Notes: generated from the sequence alone by a model not told the origin. Shown: positions 1 to 9,681, counted from the first letter of the stretch. The stretch: 64,000 nt of DNA from Vibrio atypicus (GCF_009811315.1 NZ_BLID01000005.1:186001-250000), one strand, 5' to 3'. Program-made: numbers and translations.

Positions 1-490
<490 letters not shown>

Positions 491-508
491 TCCAGGGGAT
501 ACATCACT

Positions 509-2914
509 ATGAAATTTAGCGAATCTTGGCTTCGTGAGTGGGTAAACCCTGCGGTATCGACTGACGAACTTACACACCAAATCACAATGGCGGGTCTAGA
601 AGTAGACGACGTACTACCTGTTGCTGGTTCTTTCACTGGCGTTAAAGTAGGTAAAGTGGTTGAGTGTGGTCAACACCCAGACGCTGACAAACTACGTGTA
701 ACTAAAGTAGATGTTGGCGCTGAAGAACTTCTAGACATCGTTTGTGGCGCATCTAACTGCCGCCTAGGTATCAAAGTTGCTGTAGCGACTGTTGGTGCTG
801 TTCTACCAGGCGATTTCAAAATCAAAAAAGCAAAACTACGTGGTCAACCATCACACGGCATGCTGTGTTCATTCTCTGAGCTAGGTATTGACGTTGAATC
901 TGATGGCATCATGGAACTAGCAGAAGACGCAGCAATCGGTACTGATTTCCGCGAATTCCTAGGTCTTGATGACGTAACAGTAGACGTAGACCTAACGGCT
1001 AACCGCGCTGACTGTTTCAGCATCCGTGGTATGGCGCGTGAAGTTGGCGTTCTAAACCGTGCTGACGTGACTGAGCCTGCGGTAAACCCAGTAGCACCAG
1101 CGATTGACGACACAGTTTCTATCGAAGTGAAAGCGTCAGCAGCATGTCCACGTTACCTTGGCCGTGTGGTTAAGAACGTAAACGTTCAAGCTGAAACACC
1201 ACTTTGGATGCAAGAGAAACTGCGCCGTTGTGGTATCCGCTCTATCGATCCAGTAGTAGACATCACTAACTTTGTTCTTCTAGAGCAAGGCCAGCCAATG
1301 CATGCATTCGATCTAGCGAAGATTGAAGGTGGCATCGTAGTTCGTATGGCAGAGCAGGGCGAAAAGCTTACTCTTCTAGACGGCAACGAAGCTGAGCTAA
1401 ACGCTGATACTCTAGTAGTAGCAGACCACAACAAAGCACTTGCTATCGCAGGTATCTTTGGTGGTGAAGAGTCTGGTGTAACGACTGAGACTAAAGACGT
1501 ACTACTTGAGTGTGCATTCTTCGCACCAGACCACATCCGTGGCCGCGCTCGTAGCTACGGTCTACACACTGATTCTTCGATGCGTTTTGAGCGTGGTGTG
1601 GATTTTGCACTACAAACAAGCGCAATGGAGCGTGCAACAGAGCTTCTAGTTGAGATCTGTGGCGGTGAAGTAGCACCTGTTGTTGCGGTAGAGTCAGAAG
1701 CTGACCTACCAAAAGCAAACACAGTAGCTCTACGTCGCGCTAAGCTAGACAGCCTACTAGGTCACCACATTGCAGACAGCGATGTTGTTGAAATCCTAGA
1801 GCGTCTTGGCCTAACGGTAGAGACAACAGACGCAGGTTGGACAGCGACAGCACCGACATGGCGTTTTGATATCGCAATCGAGCAAGACCTAATTGAAGAA
1901 GTAGGTCGTATCTACGGTTACGATAACATCCCTAACCAAAACCCAGCGGCAGCACTTAAGATGCACGACCACGTTGAAGCGAACATTCCGCTAAAACGCG
2001 TTCGTAACCTACTTGTTGACCGTGGTTACCAAGAAGCAATCACTTACAGCTTCGTTGAGCCAGAGCAGCAAAAGCTTGTTGTTCCAGGTGCTGAGCCGCT
2101 AATCCTGCCATTCCCAATCTCTGCGGATATGTCAGCTATGCGTCTAGGCCTAATCCAAGGTCTACTAAACACTGTGGTTCACAACCAGAAACGTCAACAG
2201 CCACGTGTTCGTCTATTCGAATACGGTCTACGTTTCATCCCTTGTGAGTCTGCTGAAAACGGTATGCGCCAAGAGCCTATGCTTGCAGGTGTTATCGCAG
2301 GTACTCGCAGCGAAGAGCACTGGGACATCGAAACCAACACAGTTGATTTCTTTGACCTTAAAGGCGATCTAGAAGCGGTTCTTGAGCTAACAGCTAACGA
2401 AGCAGCTTACTCTTTCGCAGCGCTTTCTGCTGAAGACAAAGCAGCGAACCCAGCGCTTCACCCAGGTCAATCTGCAGCTATCATCGTTGATGGCAAGCAA
2501 GTTGGTGTGATTGGTACGGTTCACCCAGAGCTAGAGCGTAAGTTTGGTTTAAACGGCCGTACTATCGTATTCGAAGTGGAATGGTCTGCAATCAACACTA
2601 AAGTGATCCCTGAAGCAGTGCAGCTTTCTAAGTTCCCATCAAACCGTCGTGACATCGCGGTCGTTGTTGACGAAGCAGTCGCTTCTGGCGACATCGTTGC
2701 AGCATGTCTAGAGCAAGGTGGTGAGTTCCTGAAAGACGCGAAACTGTTCGACGTTTACGTTGGTAAAGGCGTTGAAGAAGGTAAGAAGAGCCTAGCAATC
2801 GCGCTAACACTACAATCTGTAGAGCGTACGCTTGAAGATGCAGACATCGCTGGCGCGGTTGACGCTATCGTTGCTCACGTATCTGAGAAGTTTGGTGCGT
2901 CACTGCGTGACTAA
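509..2914 (+). CDS. pheT: Phenylalanyl-tRNA synthetase beta subunit
   Basis: The 801-residue product is the beta subunit of phenylalanyl-tRNA synthetase, responsible for tRNA binding and editing of mis-charged Tyr-tRNA-Phe. Its length is close to the usual ~795 residues. The order of domains fits the family: an N-terminal OB-fold tRNA-binding domain at about residues 39-148 ([18 protein letters not shown]), the B3/B4 editing region, the B5 domain, and a C-terminal FDX-ACB domain with the motif [14 protein letters not shown]. The start ATG lies 18 bases after pheS, preceded by AGGGGA-like sequence, so the two are co-translated in one operon. A strong terminator follows immediately. In most Gammaproteobacteria ihfA lies close downstream; it is absent here. 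A diverged, internally deleted copy of its 3' end lies at 5443-5577. Confidence 0.98.
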   Translation: MKFSESWLREWVNPAVSTDELTHQITMAGLEVDDVLPVAGSFTGVKVGKVVECGQHPDADKLRVTKVDVGAEELLDIVCGASNCRLGIKVAVATVGAVLPGDFKIKKAKLRGQPSHGMLCSFSELGIDVESDGIMELAEDAAIGTDFREFLGLDDVTVDVDLTANRADCFSIRGMAREVGVLNRADVTEPAVNPVAPAIDDTVSIEVKASAACPRYLGRVVKNVNVQAETPLWMQEKLRRCGIRSIDPVVDITNFVLLEQGQPMHAFDLAKIEGGIVVRMAEQGEKLTLLDGNEAELNADTLVVADHNKALAIAGIFGGEESGVTTETKDVLLECAFFAPDHIRGRARSYGLHTDSSMRFERGVDFALQTSAMERATELLVEICGGEVAPVVAVESEADLPKANTVALRRAKLDSLLGHHIADSDVVEILERLGLTVETTDAGWTATAPTWRFDIAIEQDLIEEVGRIYGYDNIPNQNPAAALKMHDHVEANIPLKRVRNLLVDRGYQEAITYSFVEPEQQKLVVPGAEPLILPFPISADMSAMRLGLIQGLLNTVVHNQKRQQPRVRLFEYGLRFIPCESAENGMRQEPMLAGVIAGTRSEEHWDIETNTVDFFDLKGDLEAVLELTANEAAYSFAALSAEDKAANPALHPGQSAAIIVDGKQVGVIGTVHPELERKFGLNGRTIVFEVEWSAINTKVIPEAVQLSKFPSNRRDIAVVVDEAVASGDIVAACLEQGGEFLKDAKLFDVYVGKGVEEGKKSLAIALTLQSVERTLEDADIAGAVDAIVAHVSEKFGASLRD

Positions 2915-2937
2915 TCACTTCTGGTTAGTAGAAAATC

Positions 2938-2966
2938 AAAGGCCTCGCATTGCGAGGCCTTTTTGT
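2938..2966 (+). terminator. Rho-independent terminator of pheST
   Basis: A GC-rich stem GGCCTCGCA/TGCGAGGCC with almost no loop is followed by TTTTTGTTT. It lies 24 bases after the pheT stop codon. Confidence 0.93.
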
Positions 2967-2979
2967 TTGGGGCGATTCA

Positions 2980-3046
2980 GGAGTCGGGTGTTAACTCATT
3001 ATTCGACATTTCTGAGTTACGTTCCACAGCCGACTCCAACTTTTTT
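2980..3046 (+). repeat. Nested inverted repeat followed by a T-run
   Basis: Outer arms GGAGTCGG (2980-2987) and CCGACTCC (3030-3037) enclose inner arms AACTCA (2993-2998) and TGAGTT (3013-3018). Six T residues follow at 3041-3046. It could be a second terminator serving either strand or an end structure of the inserted segment. The rest of 2967-3138 holds no gene that I can support. Confidence 0.5.
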
Positions 3047-3138
3047 GATTACTTCTCGTATTGCTATCATGTGGCCAGCCTATGTAGCTAACCAAATTAC
3101 CTTAGCGACTAAAATCATGCATAGTTCAGTACAGTTTC

Positions 3139-4113
3139 TTAAAGTTGAAGAGTTAACTTTCCTACCGTATTACCACTTTCTAAATCTTGATGAGCATTTA
3201 CGCCTTCTTCGAGTGAATAGATCTTGTGAGCTGGCATTTTAATCTTACGCTCTAAAAGCAAGCTCTCGATTGATTTTATCGCCGAGACATTGCCTTGTTT
3301 ACAGTGGGTTCCTCCATTAAATAATTCAAGCTTAATCGACTTCATAAAGGCATTTTGTAGTGCTGTTTCTATATTGGGGGCTTGATTACTTTCAGCGAAG
3401 CCATACCAAATTAAATGTCCATTACTTGCAAGAAGGTCGATATCTCTTGCAATAGAATTACCACCAGTAGCATTGAAAATAGCGTCTATTCCATCTGGAT
3501 ATTCGCTTCTTATAATATTTTGGACACTTTCCTGTTTATAATTTAAAACACGATCTGCTCCCAATGAATGTACATATTCTTTCTTTTTATCAGAGCCGAC
3601 TAAAGCAATAACTTCATGGTTTTGAGCTTTAAGAAGTTGAACTAGAACGCTTCCCACGCTTCCTGCTCCAGCATGAACGAGAACTTTTTGCGCAGAGCTG
3701 CTCAAACGTTGGGTCAAGAGAATTGCAGTTCTTGCCGACATACTGATACTACTTGCTACTAGAGGTGAAAGTGATACAGGGACAGCTAGTTCCCACTCTA
3801 ATGAGCTGGTAGTGTCGACAACAACGTACTCAGCGTAGGATTGACTGGCTGAAAATGCGACAAGTTGTCCTTCCTTATAACCACTGACTTTAGCCCCCAT
3901 CTCTTCAATAATGCCTGATCCTTCCATCCCTAAAGTAAAAGGAGGGGTGGGTACGCCTGGGAAGGCACCTTTACGAAGGTACGTATCTGCTAAGTTAATG
4001 CCACTATAAGCGACTTTAATTAGTAGTTGGCTTTCGCTTATTTGCGGTTTTTCAACTTGGTTTACGGTTAGCACTTCTGGGCTGCCAAATTCAGTTACTT
4101 GTAGAGCTCTCAT
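3139..4113 (-). CDS. Zinc-free MDR-family NAD(P)-dependent oxidoreductase (quinone oxidoreductase-like)
   Basis: The 324-residue protein belongs to the medium-chain dehydrogenase/reductase superfamily, quinone oxidoreductase-like branch. It has the GroES-like N-terminal half (SGINLADTYLRKGAFPG, LGMEGSGIIEEMG) and the Rossmann nucleotide-binding motif AGAGSVGSVLVQLLKA near residue 150. It lacks the structural zinc cysteine cluster, which fits the zinc-free quinone reductase/enoyl reductase-like clade. The substrate is unknown. It lies 50 bases downstream of the SnoaL-like gene on the same strand, so the two probably form an operon facing away from the HxlR regulator. HxlR proteins often control electrophile or quinone detoxification enzymes, which would suit this gene; that link is inference. 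By eye the segment is AT-richer than pheT. Confidence 0.85.
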   Translation of the reverse strand: MRALQVTEFGSPEVLTVNQVEKPQISESQLLIKVAYSGINLADTYLRKGAFPGVPTPPFTLGMEGSGIIEEMGAKVSGYKEGQLVAFSASQSYAEYVVVDTTSSLEWELAVPVSLSPLVASSISMSARTAILLTQRLSSSAQKVLVHAGAGSVGSVLVQLLKAQNHEVIALVGSDKKKEYVHSLGADRVLNYKQESVQNIIRSEYPDGIDAIFNATGGNSIARDIDLLASNGHLIWYGFAESNQAPNIETALQNAFMKSIKLELFNGGTHCKQGNVSAIKSIESLLLERKIKMPAHKIYSLEEGVNAHQDLESGNTVGKLTLQL

Positions 4114-4163
4114 TTTTTAGTACTCCTAAATAATTTTTAGCATGTTGACGGGGTAGCTAATGT

Positions 4164-4577
4164 TTAGAAGCCATTGGGGTTATCGATGATATAAAGCCAA
4201 CCGCCATCAGAATATTTCATTACTTCTAGAGCCATTCCTGTTTGTACATTCGGGATTTCCCAGTCGGAACGAATAAGTGCAGTGTCGCCATTGATATGAA
4301 TAGACACGCCATGTGTGACCAATTTCACGTCACCTTGCATATAGCCTTTCAAGGTTTGTACGATAGCGTCTTTGCCTCTAGCAAGGTTACCTTCAGCATC
4401 TAAGACGAATACTGCATCTTCATGGAATAATGTCGCGAGCCCAGTTGTATCTTTATTTGAAAAATACTTTGCAAATAATTGGTGTAATTCGCTAGGTGTT
4501 TGCGGTTTTGTGTAATCTGTCGAGCCATAAGATAAAAAAGAAAAAGCGCTTAAAGCAATCAACCATACAGCTTTCAT
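4164..4577 (-). CDS. Exported SnoaL/NTF2-like protein (SgcJ/EcaC-type)
   Basis: This 137-residue protein has an N-terminal signal peptide (MKAVWLIALSAFSFLSYGS) followed by a single NTF2-like cone-shaped domain. Family features visible are the opening helix segment PSELHQLFAKYFSNKDTTGLATLFHE, the DAVFVLDAEGNLARGKDAI stretch, and a C-terminal beta strand ending in YIIDNPNGF. Members bind small hydrophobic ligands or act as isomerases, and no specific reaction can be assigned. The start ATG is preceded by AAGGA with suitable spacing. It is the promoter-proximal gene of a two-gene unit with the MDR oxidoreductase and is divergent from the HxlR regulator across an intergenic region carrying two identical palindromes. 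That makes HxlR control likely. Confidence 0.8.
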   Translation of the reverse strand: MKAVWLIALSAFSFLSYGSTDYTKPQTPSELHQLFAKYFSNKDTTGLATLFHEDAVFVLDAEGNLARGKDAIVQTLKGYMQGDVKLVTHGVSIHINGDTALIRSDWEIPNVQTGMALEVMKYSDGGWLYIIDNPNGF

Positions 4578-4645
4578 AATGTTTCCTTCATTTAGTGTTC
4601 TGTAAAGATAGTGTGATAGTATTAGAGTTGATTACTAAATAAAAT

Positions 4646-4673
4646 TAGGTACCTAAAAGTAACTAGGTACCTA
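4646..4673. promoter_or_regulatory. Doubled palindrome, probable HxlR operator
   Basis: The perfect 10-base palindrome TAGGTACCTA occurs at 4646-4655 and again at 4664-4673, start-to-start spacing 18 bases. A related half-site (CAGGTAAC) follows. The pair sits midway between the divergent SnoaL-like gene and the HxlR gene. Two dyads on nearly the same face of the helix are a typical layout for a winged-helix dimer. Binding by the adjacent HxlR protein is inference. Confidence 0.6.
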
Positions 4674-4738
4674 CAGGTAACTTAATAAGGTGCGCCAATT
4701 TTAGAAAATGCAATATGAACATATAAAAGGAGTAGACT

Positions 4739-5065
4739 ATGAGCCAGCAAGGTAAACACCCCGAGGGCTATTGTAGTGCGGATCGATACTTAATGTTGAT
4801 CTCTACGAAGTGGACTGCGCATATTGTTTGGTTAGTCGGTCAGCATAAAGAAATGCGGTTTGGGCAAATACAGAAGCAGTTAGCCTTGGTGTCTAGCAAA
4901 GTCCTCAGTGAGCGTTTAAAGCTGTTAACAGGAGAAGGTTTTGTTTGGAGAAGACAAGAACAGACGGTTCCTGTGACAGTTTATTACGGGTTGACGCCAA
5001 AAGGAAAAGAACTTGCAGAAATTATCGATATTATTGTAAACAAATCTGACGACTGGGATAGGTGA
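4739..5065 (+). CDS. HxlR-family winged-helix transcriptional regulator
   Basis: The 108-residue protein is essentially a single HxlR (DUF24) winged-helix domain. Typical features are the N-terminal cysteine region (EGYCSADRYLMLIS), the helix-turn-helix core (RFGQIQKQLALVSSKVLSERLKLL) and the wing strand VTVYYGLTPKGKELAEII. The cysteine near residue 13 corresponds in position to the redox-sensing cysteine used by several family members, so it may respond to quinones, aldehydes or disulfide stress. The start is supported by AAAAGGAGTAG upstream. It is divergent from the SnoaL-like/MDR pair and probably regulates both that pair and itself through the doubled palindrome at 4646-4673. Confidence 0.88.
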   Translation: MSQQGKHPEGYCSADRYLMLISTKWTAHIVWLVGQHKEMRFGQIQKQLALVSSKVLSERLKLLTGEGFVWRRQEQTVPVTVYYGLTPKGKELAEIIDIIVNKSDDWDR

Positions 5066-5442
5066 TCGCACTAGATAACGCAGGACAATGATTATAACAA
5101 GTAAGTCAAATGAGGCTTAGATTAAATGTGTGTTGCTTGGTCTAAACAAACAATGGGGTAGAAATGAGCTAGTTAAGCCACCACCATTGAAAAGTTATTC
5201 ATTCAAATCACCATTGACCCGTCTACAACTTCACACTTTATAGTGGCTATATTGATTGAGAGGGGCGCATTCTGTGTTCTCTCTAAAGTAAGTAGAGAGG
5301 CACTATAAAATGTTTAATTCTAAACAACACACTTGGTACTCATGGCGCTTGGTAGCATGAGTGCCATGGCTCATTTTACTCAGTTCACCGCTACGTTATA
5401 CAACCGACTAAGCCTAAGTTGTCTGACAGTTTAGTGAGCGGG
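5066..5442. other. Non-coding stretch within the insert
   Basis: No ORF with a ribosome binding site is visible. It contains two short hairpins: CTCTCT/AGAGAG near 5278-5299, and GGTACTCATG/CATGAGTGCC at 5335-5365 (one G-T mismatch). Neither has a T-tail. It leads directly into the pheT remnant and may be decayed DNA from the event that placed the insert. Confidence 0.4.
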
Positions 5443-5577
5443 GGGTTATTAAATACTGTGGTTCACAATCAGAAACGTCAACAGCCACCTGTCCGTCTAT
5501 TCGAATACGGCCTACGTTTCATTCCATGTGAGGTTGCACCGTTATCTGAGAAGTTCGGTGCGTCACTGTGTGATTAA
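5443..5577 (+). pseudogene. pheT: Decayed, internally deleted copy of the pheT 3' end
   Basis: Bases 5443-5532 align without gaps to pheT 2159-2248, with about 10 mismatches in 90 by my count. Bases 5533-5577 align to the last codons of pheT (2870-2914), including the stop, and similarity runs on into TCACTTCT beyond it. The 621 pheT bases between (2249-2869) are missing, exactly 207 codons, so the frame is kept: [13 protein letters not shown] continues to [10 protein letters not shown] and stop. No start codon or ribosome binding site precedes it. The divergence is too great for a very recent duplication, so either an old duplication or a pheT fragment brought in from a related strain is likely. 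It marks the right boundary of the 3.0-5.4 kb segment. Confidence 0.9.
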
Positions 5578-5597
5578 TCACTTCTAACTAGAAAGTA

Positions 5598-5627
5598 AAA
5601 ACCCTGCTCAATCGGCAGGTTTTTTTA
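5598..5627 (+). terminator. Terminator behind the pheT remnant
   Basis: Stem CCTGC (5603-5607) / GCAGG (5615-5619) is followed by seven T residues. It occupies the place of the pheST terminator, but its stem sequence differs from that at 2941-2959, consistent with a remnant from a different pheT lineage. Confidence 0.75.
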
Positions 5628-5970
5628 TGCCAAAATATGCGAATTCAGCGTCATGCAATCTGGGTGAAGGGGCGTAAACCTTTTTCTCATTTTAGTTTAA
5701 GTATTGTGACTATGAGCAAAAATCGCACTCCTTTCAAAAAATTGTATTATTCAAGTAACTTATTAATAAATAAGGTTATTAATATTCGGTGTTTATGAGT
5801 TCTTCTTTTTGACATTCAGGCGATTGATTAGTTATCGCTTTGAAAAATATTGCTTTTTTTAGAATCAATAATGCAAACTAACTAATTTTTTATTATGACT
5901 CGCAAATTGGCGAATGTAATATTTTAGAACTAGCTTATATGTGTTGGTTAGTAAACTAATGGATATAGGT
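5628..5970 (+). other. AT-rich leader in front of the large lipoprotein gene
   Basis: No gene is supported here. The last 250 bases are very AT-rich (runs of T near 5850 and TTATTAATAAATAAGG near 5760) and probably hold the promoter of the following gene, but no single promoter can be fixed by eye. Confidence 0.4.
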
Positions 5971-8900
5971 ATGAAACTAAACAAAATTTCGCTGGCTCTT
6001 GGGCTGGCCAGTGCTGTTGCTCTTGCTGGTTGTGGTGGTGGCAGCTCTTCTTCCGACTCAGACTCTTCTGGTAGTAGTACTTACAGCGTAACTGCTATTG
6101 ATGGCTACCTTAAAGGGGCATTGGTTTGGCTCGATCTCGATGGTGACTTTGTTCAAGATGACAATGAACCTTCTGCAACTTCCGGCGCTGGTGGCGTTGC
6201 TAATCTAGATGTATCAAATGTCGATACCCCTGAGAACTATTCAGTGGTTGTTAAAGCAATACCTGGTCAAACAGAAGATGAAGACAATGGTCCTGTCACT
6301 ACGGCCTATGTCATGTCGGCGCCTGCGGGTGAAACCGATGTCACTCCTCTTTCTACACTTGTTCATGTCATCCTTGAACAAACCACTGATGACGATGCTA
6401 CCGATGAAGAAATCGAAGCGGCGAAAGAAGCTGCGGTTGCAGAAGTTGCTGCCGATTTAGGCATTGATGAAGAAGACGTTCTGGGTGATTTCATAGAGGA
6501 AGGGCTCGATGATGCAGCTTTTGCGGCAGAAACCATCGTTGAGCAAAATGTATTGCCTGATGACGAAGAAGATCTTGGTGATGCAGCCGAAGGTACAGAC
6601 GACACATTGCTAGAGTCTGCTGACAGTCTTTCAACGGCGATCAAAGAAGTTAACGACAGTAACCCTGAAGATTATGATGCCATCGATGTTGATACGGATA
6701 CCGATGGCGATGGTGTTCCAGATCTACTCGACGCGTTTCCTAATGATGAAAACGAACAGTATGACTTAGATAATGACGGAACCGGTGATAACTCTGATGA
6801 TGATATCGATGGCGATACTGTACTAAATGGCAGTGACGCGTTCCCTACTGATGCAACGGAAAGTGCTGATGCGGACAATGATAACATTGGTGATAACGCA
6901 GACCTAGATGATGACAATGATGGTGTTAATGACACCGAAGATGATTATCCGAACGACGACACTCGTGCTGGTGACTCAGATGGTGATGGCACCGATGATC
7001 TCTATGATGAATTCCCAGATGATCCTGAGCGTGTAGGCGATTCAGATGGTGATGGCGTAGATAGTGCAACTGATGAATACCCTGGAGATCCGACTCGTGC
7101 CGGTGATAGTGATGGTGATGGCGTCGATGATTTAGATGATGAATTCCCTGATGACAACACTCAAGCGGGAGATTCAGATGGTGATGGCGTTGATGGTTTG
7201 CAAGATGCCTTCCCAGCTGATCCTAATGAATCTTTAGATACTGATAGTGATGGTATCGGTAACAATGCTGATGACGATGATGATGGTGATGGTGTTCTCG
7301 ATGAATTTGACTCGGCTCCACTAGATAATGAAACCGCGGAAAGTGACAACGCAAGAGCTGCGAGTTTCTTCTCTAAGATCAGTTACGCATACATTTTCGA
7401 TGGTGATATTGAAGATGGAATTATCGACATTGAAACCTTAGAAGTTGCCAACGGTATGGCAAACCTAACCGGTGGTGTTACCGTTAACAGCTTTGGCGAA
7501 TTCAGTTTTGATTTCGATGAAGACGATAATATTGTCTTAACCGCCAATGGTTGGGAAGAAATGGATGGCCTATATACCATTGACTTCTCTGATGGTGACG
7601 AAATTATTGCTTACGCGACGAATTATCAAGAGACAGTTAGCTATACAGTGGCAGCTGTTTATGATGATTTAGCCGGTGACAATGTATCAGCCTATGCTGC
7701 AGAAGACGAAATCTGGGATGAATTTACTGATACGGCTAAGGTCTTTAGCGAAGGTGCCGAAGAGGTAGAAGCAACAATAACTCCAGAAGAGGATATTTAT
7801 AACCTCTGGGAAGGTAGTGATGCTTGGGTATTCCGCGGTGATGATGGAGCCTCTGACGGTGAAGCAACATCTTTGGATGATCTCATTGCAGAAACTTCCG
7901 TTGGTGAGTCAGCAAGTACTGGTGACTTTGTCGGGGTTTACTTGTCTGGTGATGGTGGAGATATGGCGGCGGCTGTCGAGTTGCTTGATGATTTCACCGC
8001 AAACTATTACACCATGGACTGGATAAACCGAGATGAAATCACCAATGATACCTACGCAACTAAAGTAGCAAGCGGAACTTGGTCTGATGGTGGCGTGACT
8101 GCTGTCGACTTAATCGAGCTTACTGTTCCTCAAGCCGCACTGACTGAATGGGGCGAATTGTGGGATGAAGAAAGCACCACAATGATTTTCTCTGTTTATG
8201 ACGGTGTTGTTCTGAAGGGTAGTGTTGAAAAAGCTGGCGTTGCATTGGAAGACGACGAAATTCTCTTTGTTAGTGAAACGGTTAAAGAAGAGATCATCAG
8301 CGTACTCGATTTACCATTAGGTGAGTGTTACGCCAATAACGTCGAGTCGGGAGCAACGGACAGTGATTTCTTATTGGCCATCGCTGGTTGTGGCGGTTTG
8401 GAAAGTGCAATTACCTCCGAGATGTTGGTAGGTAACACTTTTGAGCGCTATAGAGATGACGAAAGCTCTCGCCAATACACTTTTGCTGAAGAGGGGGCTG
8501 TATACGTTGGTAAAAACGGCAAGTACTCATTTGATGCATCATGGGCAATTGAAGGAGACTACCTCGTTATCACATTTGAAGATGGTGGTATTTGGAAATG
8601 GGCTCTCGTTGGTAAAGAAACGGAATCTGCCTCTACTGCAGGTACTGTATCGACCTTTGCTGCAGTTGAAGAAGTGGATGCTGTTTGGTCAGTCAAACAC
8701 TTTGAAACCTATACCAATGATGCTGGTGTCTTAGTTAACGCGATTTGGTCTGAAACATTTGAGTTGATTGATAAGGCTATTTGTCCATTTACAGAGATGG
8801 ATGCAGATGCGACTCAAGATGACTTTAATACTGCCATTTCTGACTATGAAGCGTGTACAGGGACAACACTAACTGCATCGTCGTTTGATGTTGAAGGTAA

Positions 8901-9681
8901 AACCTTACTACGTACAAATAGTCGCGGTGAAATGAGAGCCAAAGTCTACAATGGCGATGGTTCAGGAATGTCATATCGCAACGGTGTTTACACTGGAGAT
9001 TTTGCGTGGTCAATTGTAGATGGTAAGAAAGTTCAAACCACGGATCCAAATAATGCCAGCATGGTTTATGAACAATATGTCATTCTTCAACGTGACGATG
9101 GTGAATACCAAATGGTGGTGTTTGAGCTAGAAGATGGTGCGATTTGGTCTGATAGCTATGTAGACAGTTCAATGGAGAATGTACAAGAATGTCAGACTGG
9201 CAATACTGAGTGGGATGATGTCAATGATGTGCCACTAACCACTGCCTCGTTTGCTGAGTACTTAGATGCGATTGACGAATGTAAGTCAGATTTAGCAGAA
9301 GAAGTATGGTTTAGTAATGAGTTCTTTGATAAGAGTGACCGCCAGATAGTCATTTCTCAGATCGGATTAGAAGCAGACGAAGAGTATACGTTTAATAGCG
9401 ATGGCTCTGGTTTCTACACTGATTTAGGTGAAGAGCCTGCAGAAAACTACGACTTTACTTGGTCTATTGATGACACCAATAACATACTCGTGGTGACCAT
9501 CACGGCTGGTGAACTGACGTTTATTGACTATCTCGCCATCGTTGGAACCGACGGTACTAAAGTATCGCTAAAAGCGTTGTCTAAAGGTAATGATACAGGA
9601 TGGCCTGGTGTAGGCGAAAACGACGAAGGTGATATGTGGGGCGATGTCTACACACTCACTCAGGAGTTTCCTGAACAATAA
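5971..9681 (+). CDS. Very large acidic lipoprotein with thrombospondin type 3 repeats
   Basis: The product is about 1236 residues from the ATG at 5971. That start gives a clean lipoprotein signal (lipobox L18-A-G-C21, then GGGSSSS); longer starts at 5941 (GTG) and 5959 are open but would put extra residues before the signal. After a beta-rich N-terminal domain (about 30-110) and an acidic helical region, residues about 240-450 carry a series of calcium-binding thrombospondin type 3-like repeats of the form DSDGDGVDD..DEFPDDPT. The remaining ~780 residues are beta-rich. At least three modules there share a pattern of YTF..DGSG and W.I.D...V around residues 820-890, 970-1045 and 1110-1207. It is probably surface-anchored and calcium-stabilised; adhesion or matrix roles are inference. 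The 3' end overlaps the convergent gene at 9656 by 26 bases and no terminator is seen. Confidence 0.85.
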   Translation: MKLNKISLALGLASAVALAGCGGGSSSSDSDSSGSSTYSVTAIDGYLKGALVWLDLDGDFVQDDNEPSATSGAGGVANLDVSNVDTPENYSVVVKAIPGQTEDEDNGPVTTAYVMSAPAGETDVTPLSTLVHVILEQTTDDDATDEEIEAAKEAAVAEVAADLGIDEEDVLGDFIEEGLDDAAFAAETIVEQNVLPDDEEDLGDAAEGTDDTLLESADSLSTAIKEVNDSNPEDYDAIDVDTDTDGDGVPDLLDAFPNDENEQYDLDNDGTGDNSDDDIDGDTVLNGSDAFPTDATESADADNDNIGDNADLDDDNDGVNDTEDDYPNDDTRAGDSDGDGTDDLYDEFPDDPERVGDSDGDGVDSATDEYPGDPTRAGDSDGDGVDDLDDEFPDDNTQAGDSDGDGVDGLQDAFPADPNESLDTDSDGIGNNADDDDDGDGVLDEFDSAPLDNETAESDNARAASFFSKISYAYIFDGDIEDGIIDIETLEVANGMANLTGGVTVNSFGEFSFDFDEDDNIVLTANGWEEMDGLYTIDFSDGDEIIAYATNYQETVSYTVAAVYDDLAGDNVSAYAAEDEIWDEFTDTAKVFSEGAEEVEATITPEEDIYNLWEGSDAWVFRGDDGASDGEATSLDDLIAETSVGESASTGDFVGVYLSGDGGDMAAAVELLDDFTANYYTMDWINRDEITNDTYATKVASGTWSDGGVTAVDLIELTVPQAALTEWGELWDEESTTMIFSVYDGVVLKGSVEKAGVALEDDEILFVSETVKEEIISVLDLPLGECYANNVESGATDSDFLLAIAGCGGLESAITSEMLVGNTFERYRDDESSRQYTFAEEGAVYVGKNGKYSFDASWAIEGDYLVITFEDGGIWKWALVGKETESASTAGTVSTFAAVEEVDAVWSVKHFETYTNDAGVLVNAIWSETFELIDKAICPFTEMDADATQDDFNTAISDYEACTGTTLTASSFDVEGKTLLRTNSRGEMRAKVYNGDGSGMSYRNGVYTGDFAWSIVDGKKVQTTDPNNASMVYEQYVILQRDDGEYQMVVFELEDGAIWSDSYVDSSMENVQECQTGNTEWDDVNDVPLTTASFAEYLDAIDECKSDLAEEVWFSNEFFDKSDRQIVISQIGLEADEEYTFNSDGSGFYTDLGEEPAENYDFTWSIDDTNNILVVTITAGELTFIDYLAIVGTDGTKVSLKALSKGNDTGWPGVGENDEGDMWGDVYTLTQEFPEQ

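Noticed and set aside
844..1718. Several antisense frames inside pheT
   Set aside because: Shadow frames of a strongly conserved coding gene; low-complexity Ser/Arg-rich translations without start signals.
2832..3242. 136-codon plus-strand frame across the end of pheT
   Set aside because: It begins inside pheT in another frame, runs through the pheST terminator and has no ribosome binding site. It overlaps the MDR gene antisense.
5278..5442. Integron attC-like or insertion-sequence end
   Set aside because: Short hairpins are present but no conserved core sites, transposase fragment or flanking direct repeats could be found.
5941..5970. Longer start for the large lipoprotein (GTG 5941 or ATG 5959)
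   Set aside because: The ATG at 5971 gives a textbook lipoprotein signal; upstream starts add residues ahead of it and have no better ribosome binding site.
6690..7315. Repeated DNA that might be mistaken for a CRISPR or satellite array
   Set aside because: The periodicity is that of calcium-binding protein repeats inside an open frame; units vary in sequence and spacing.
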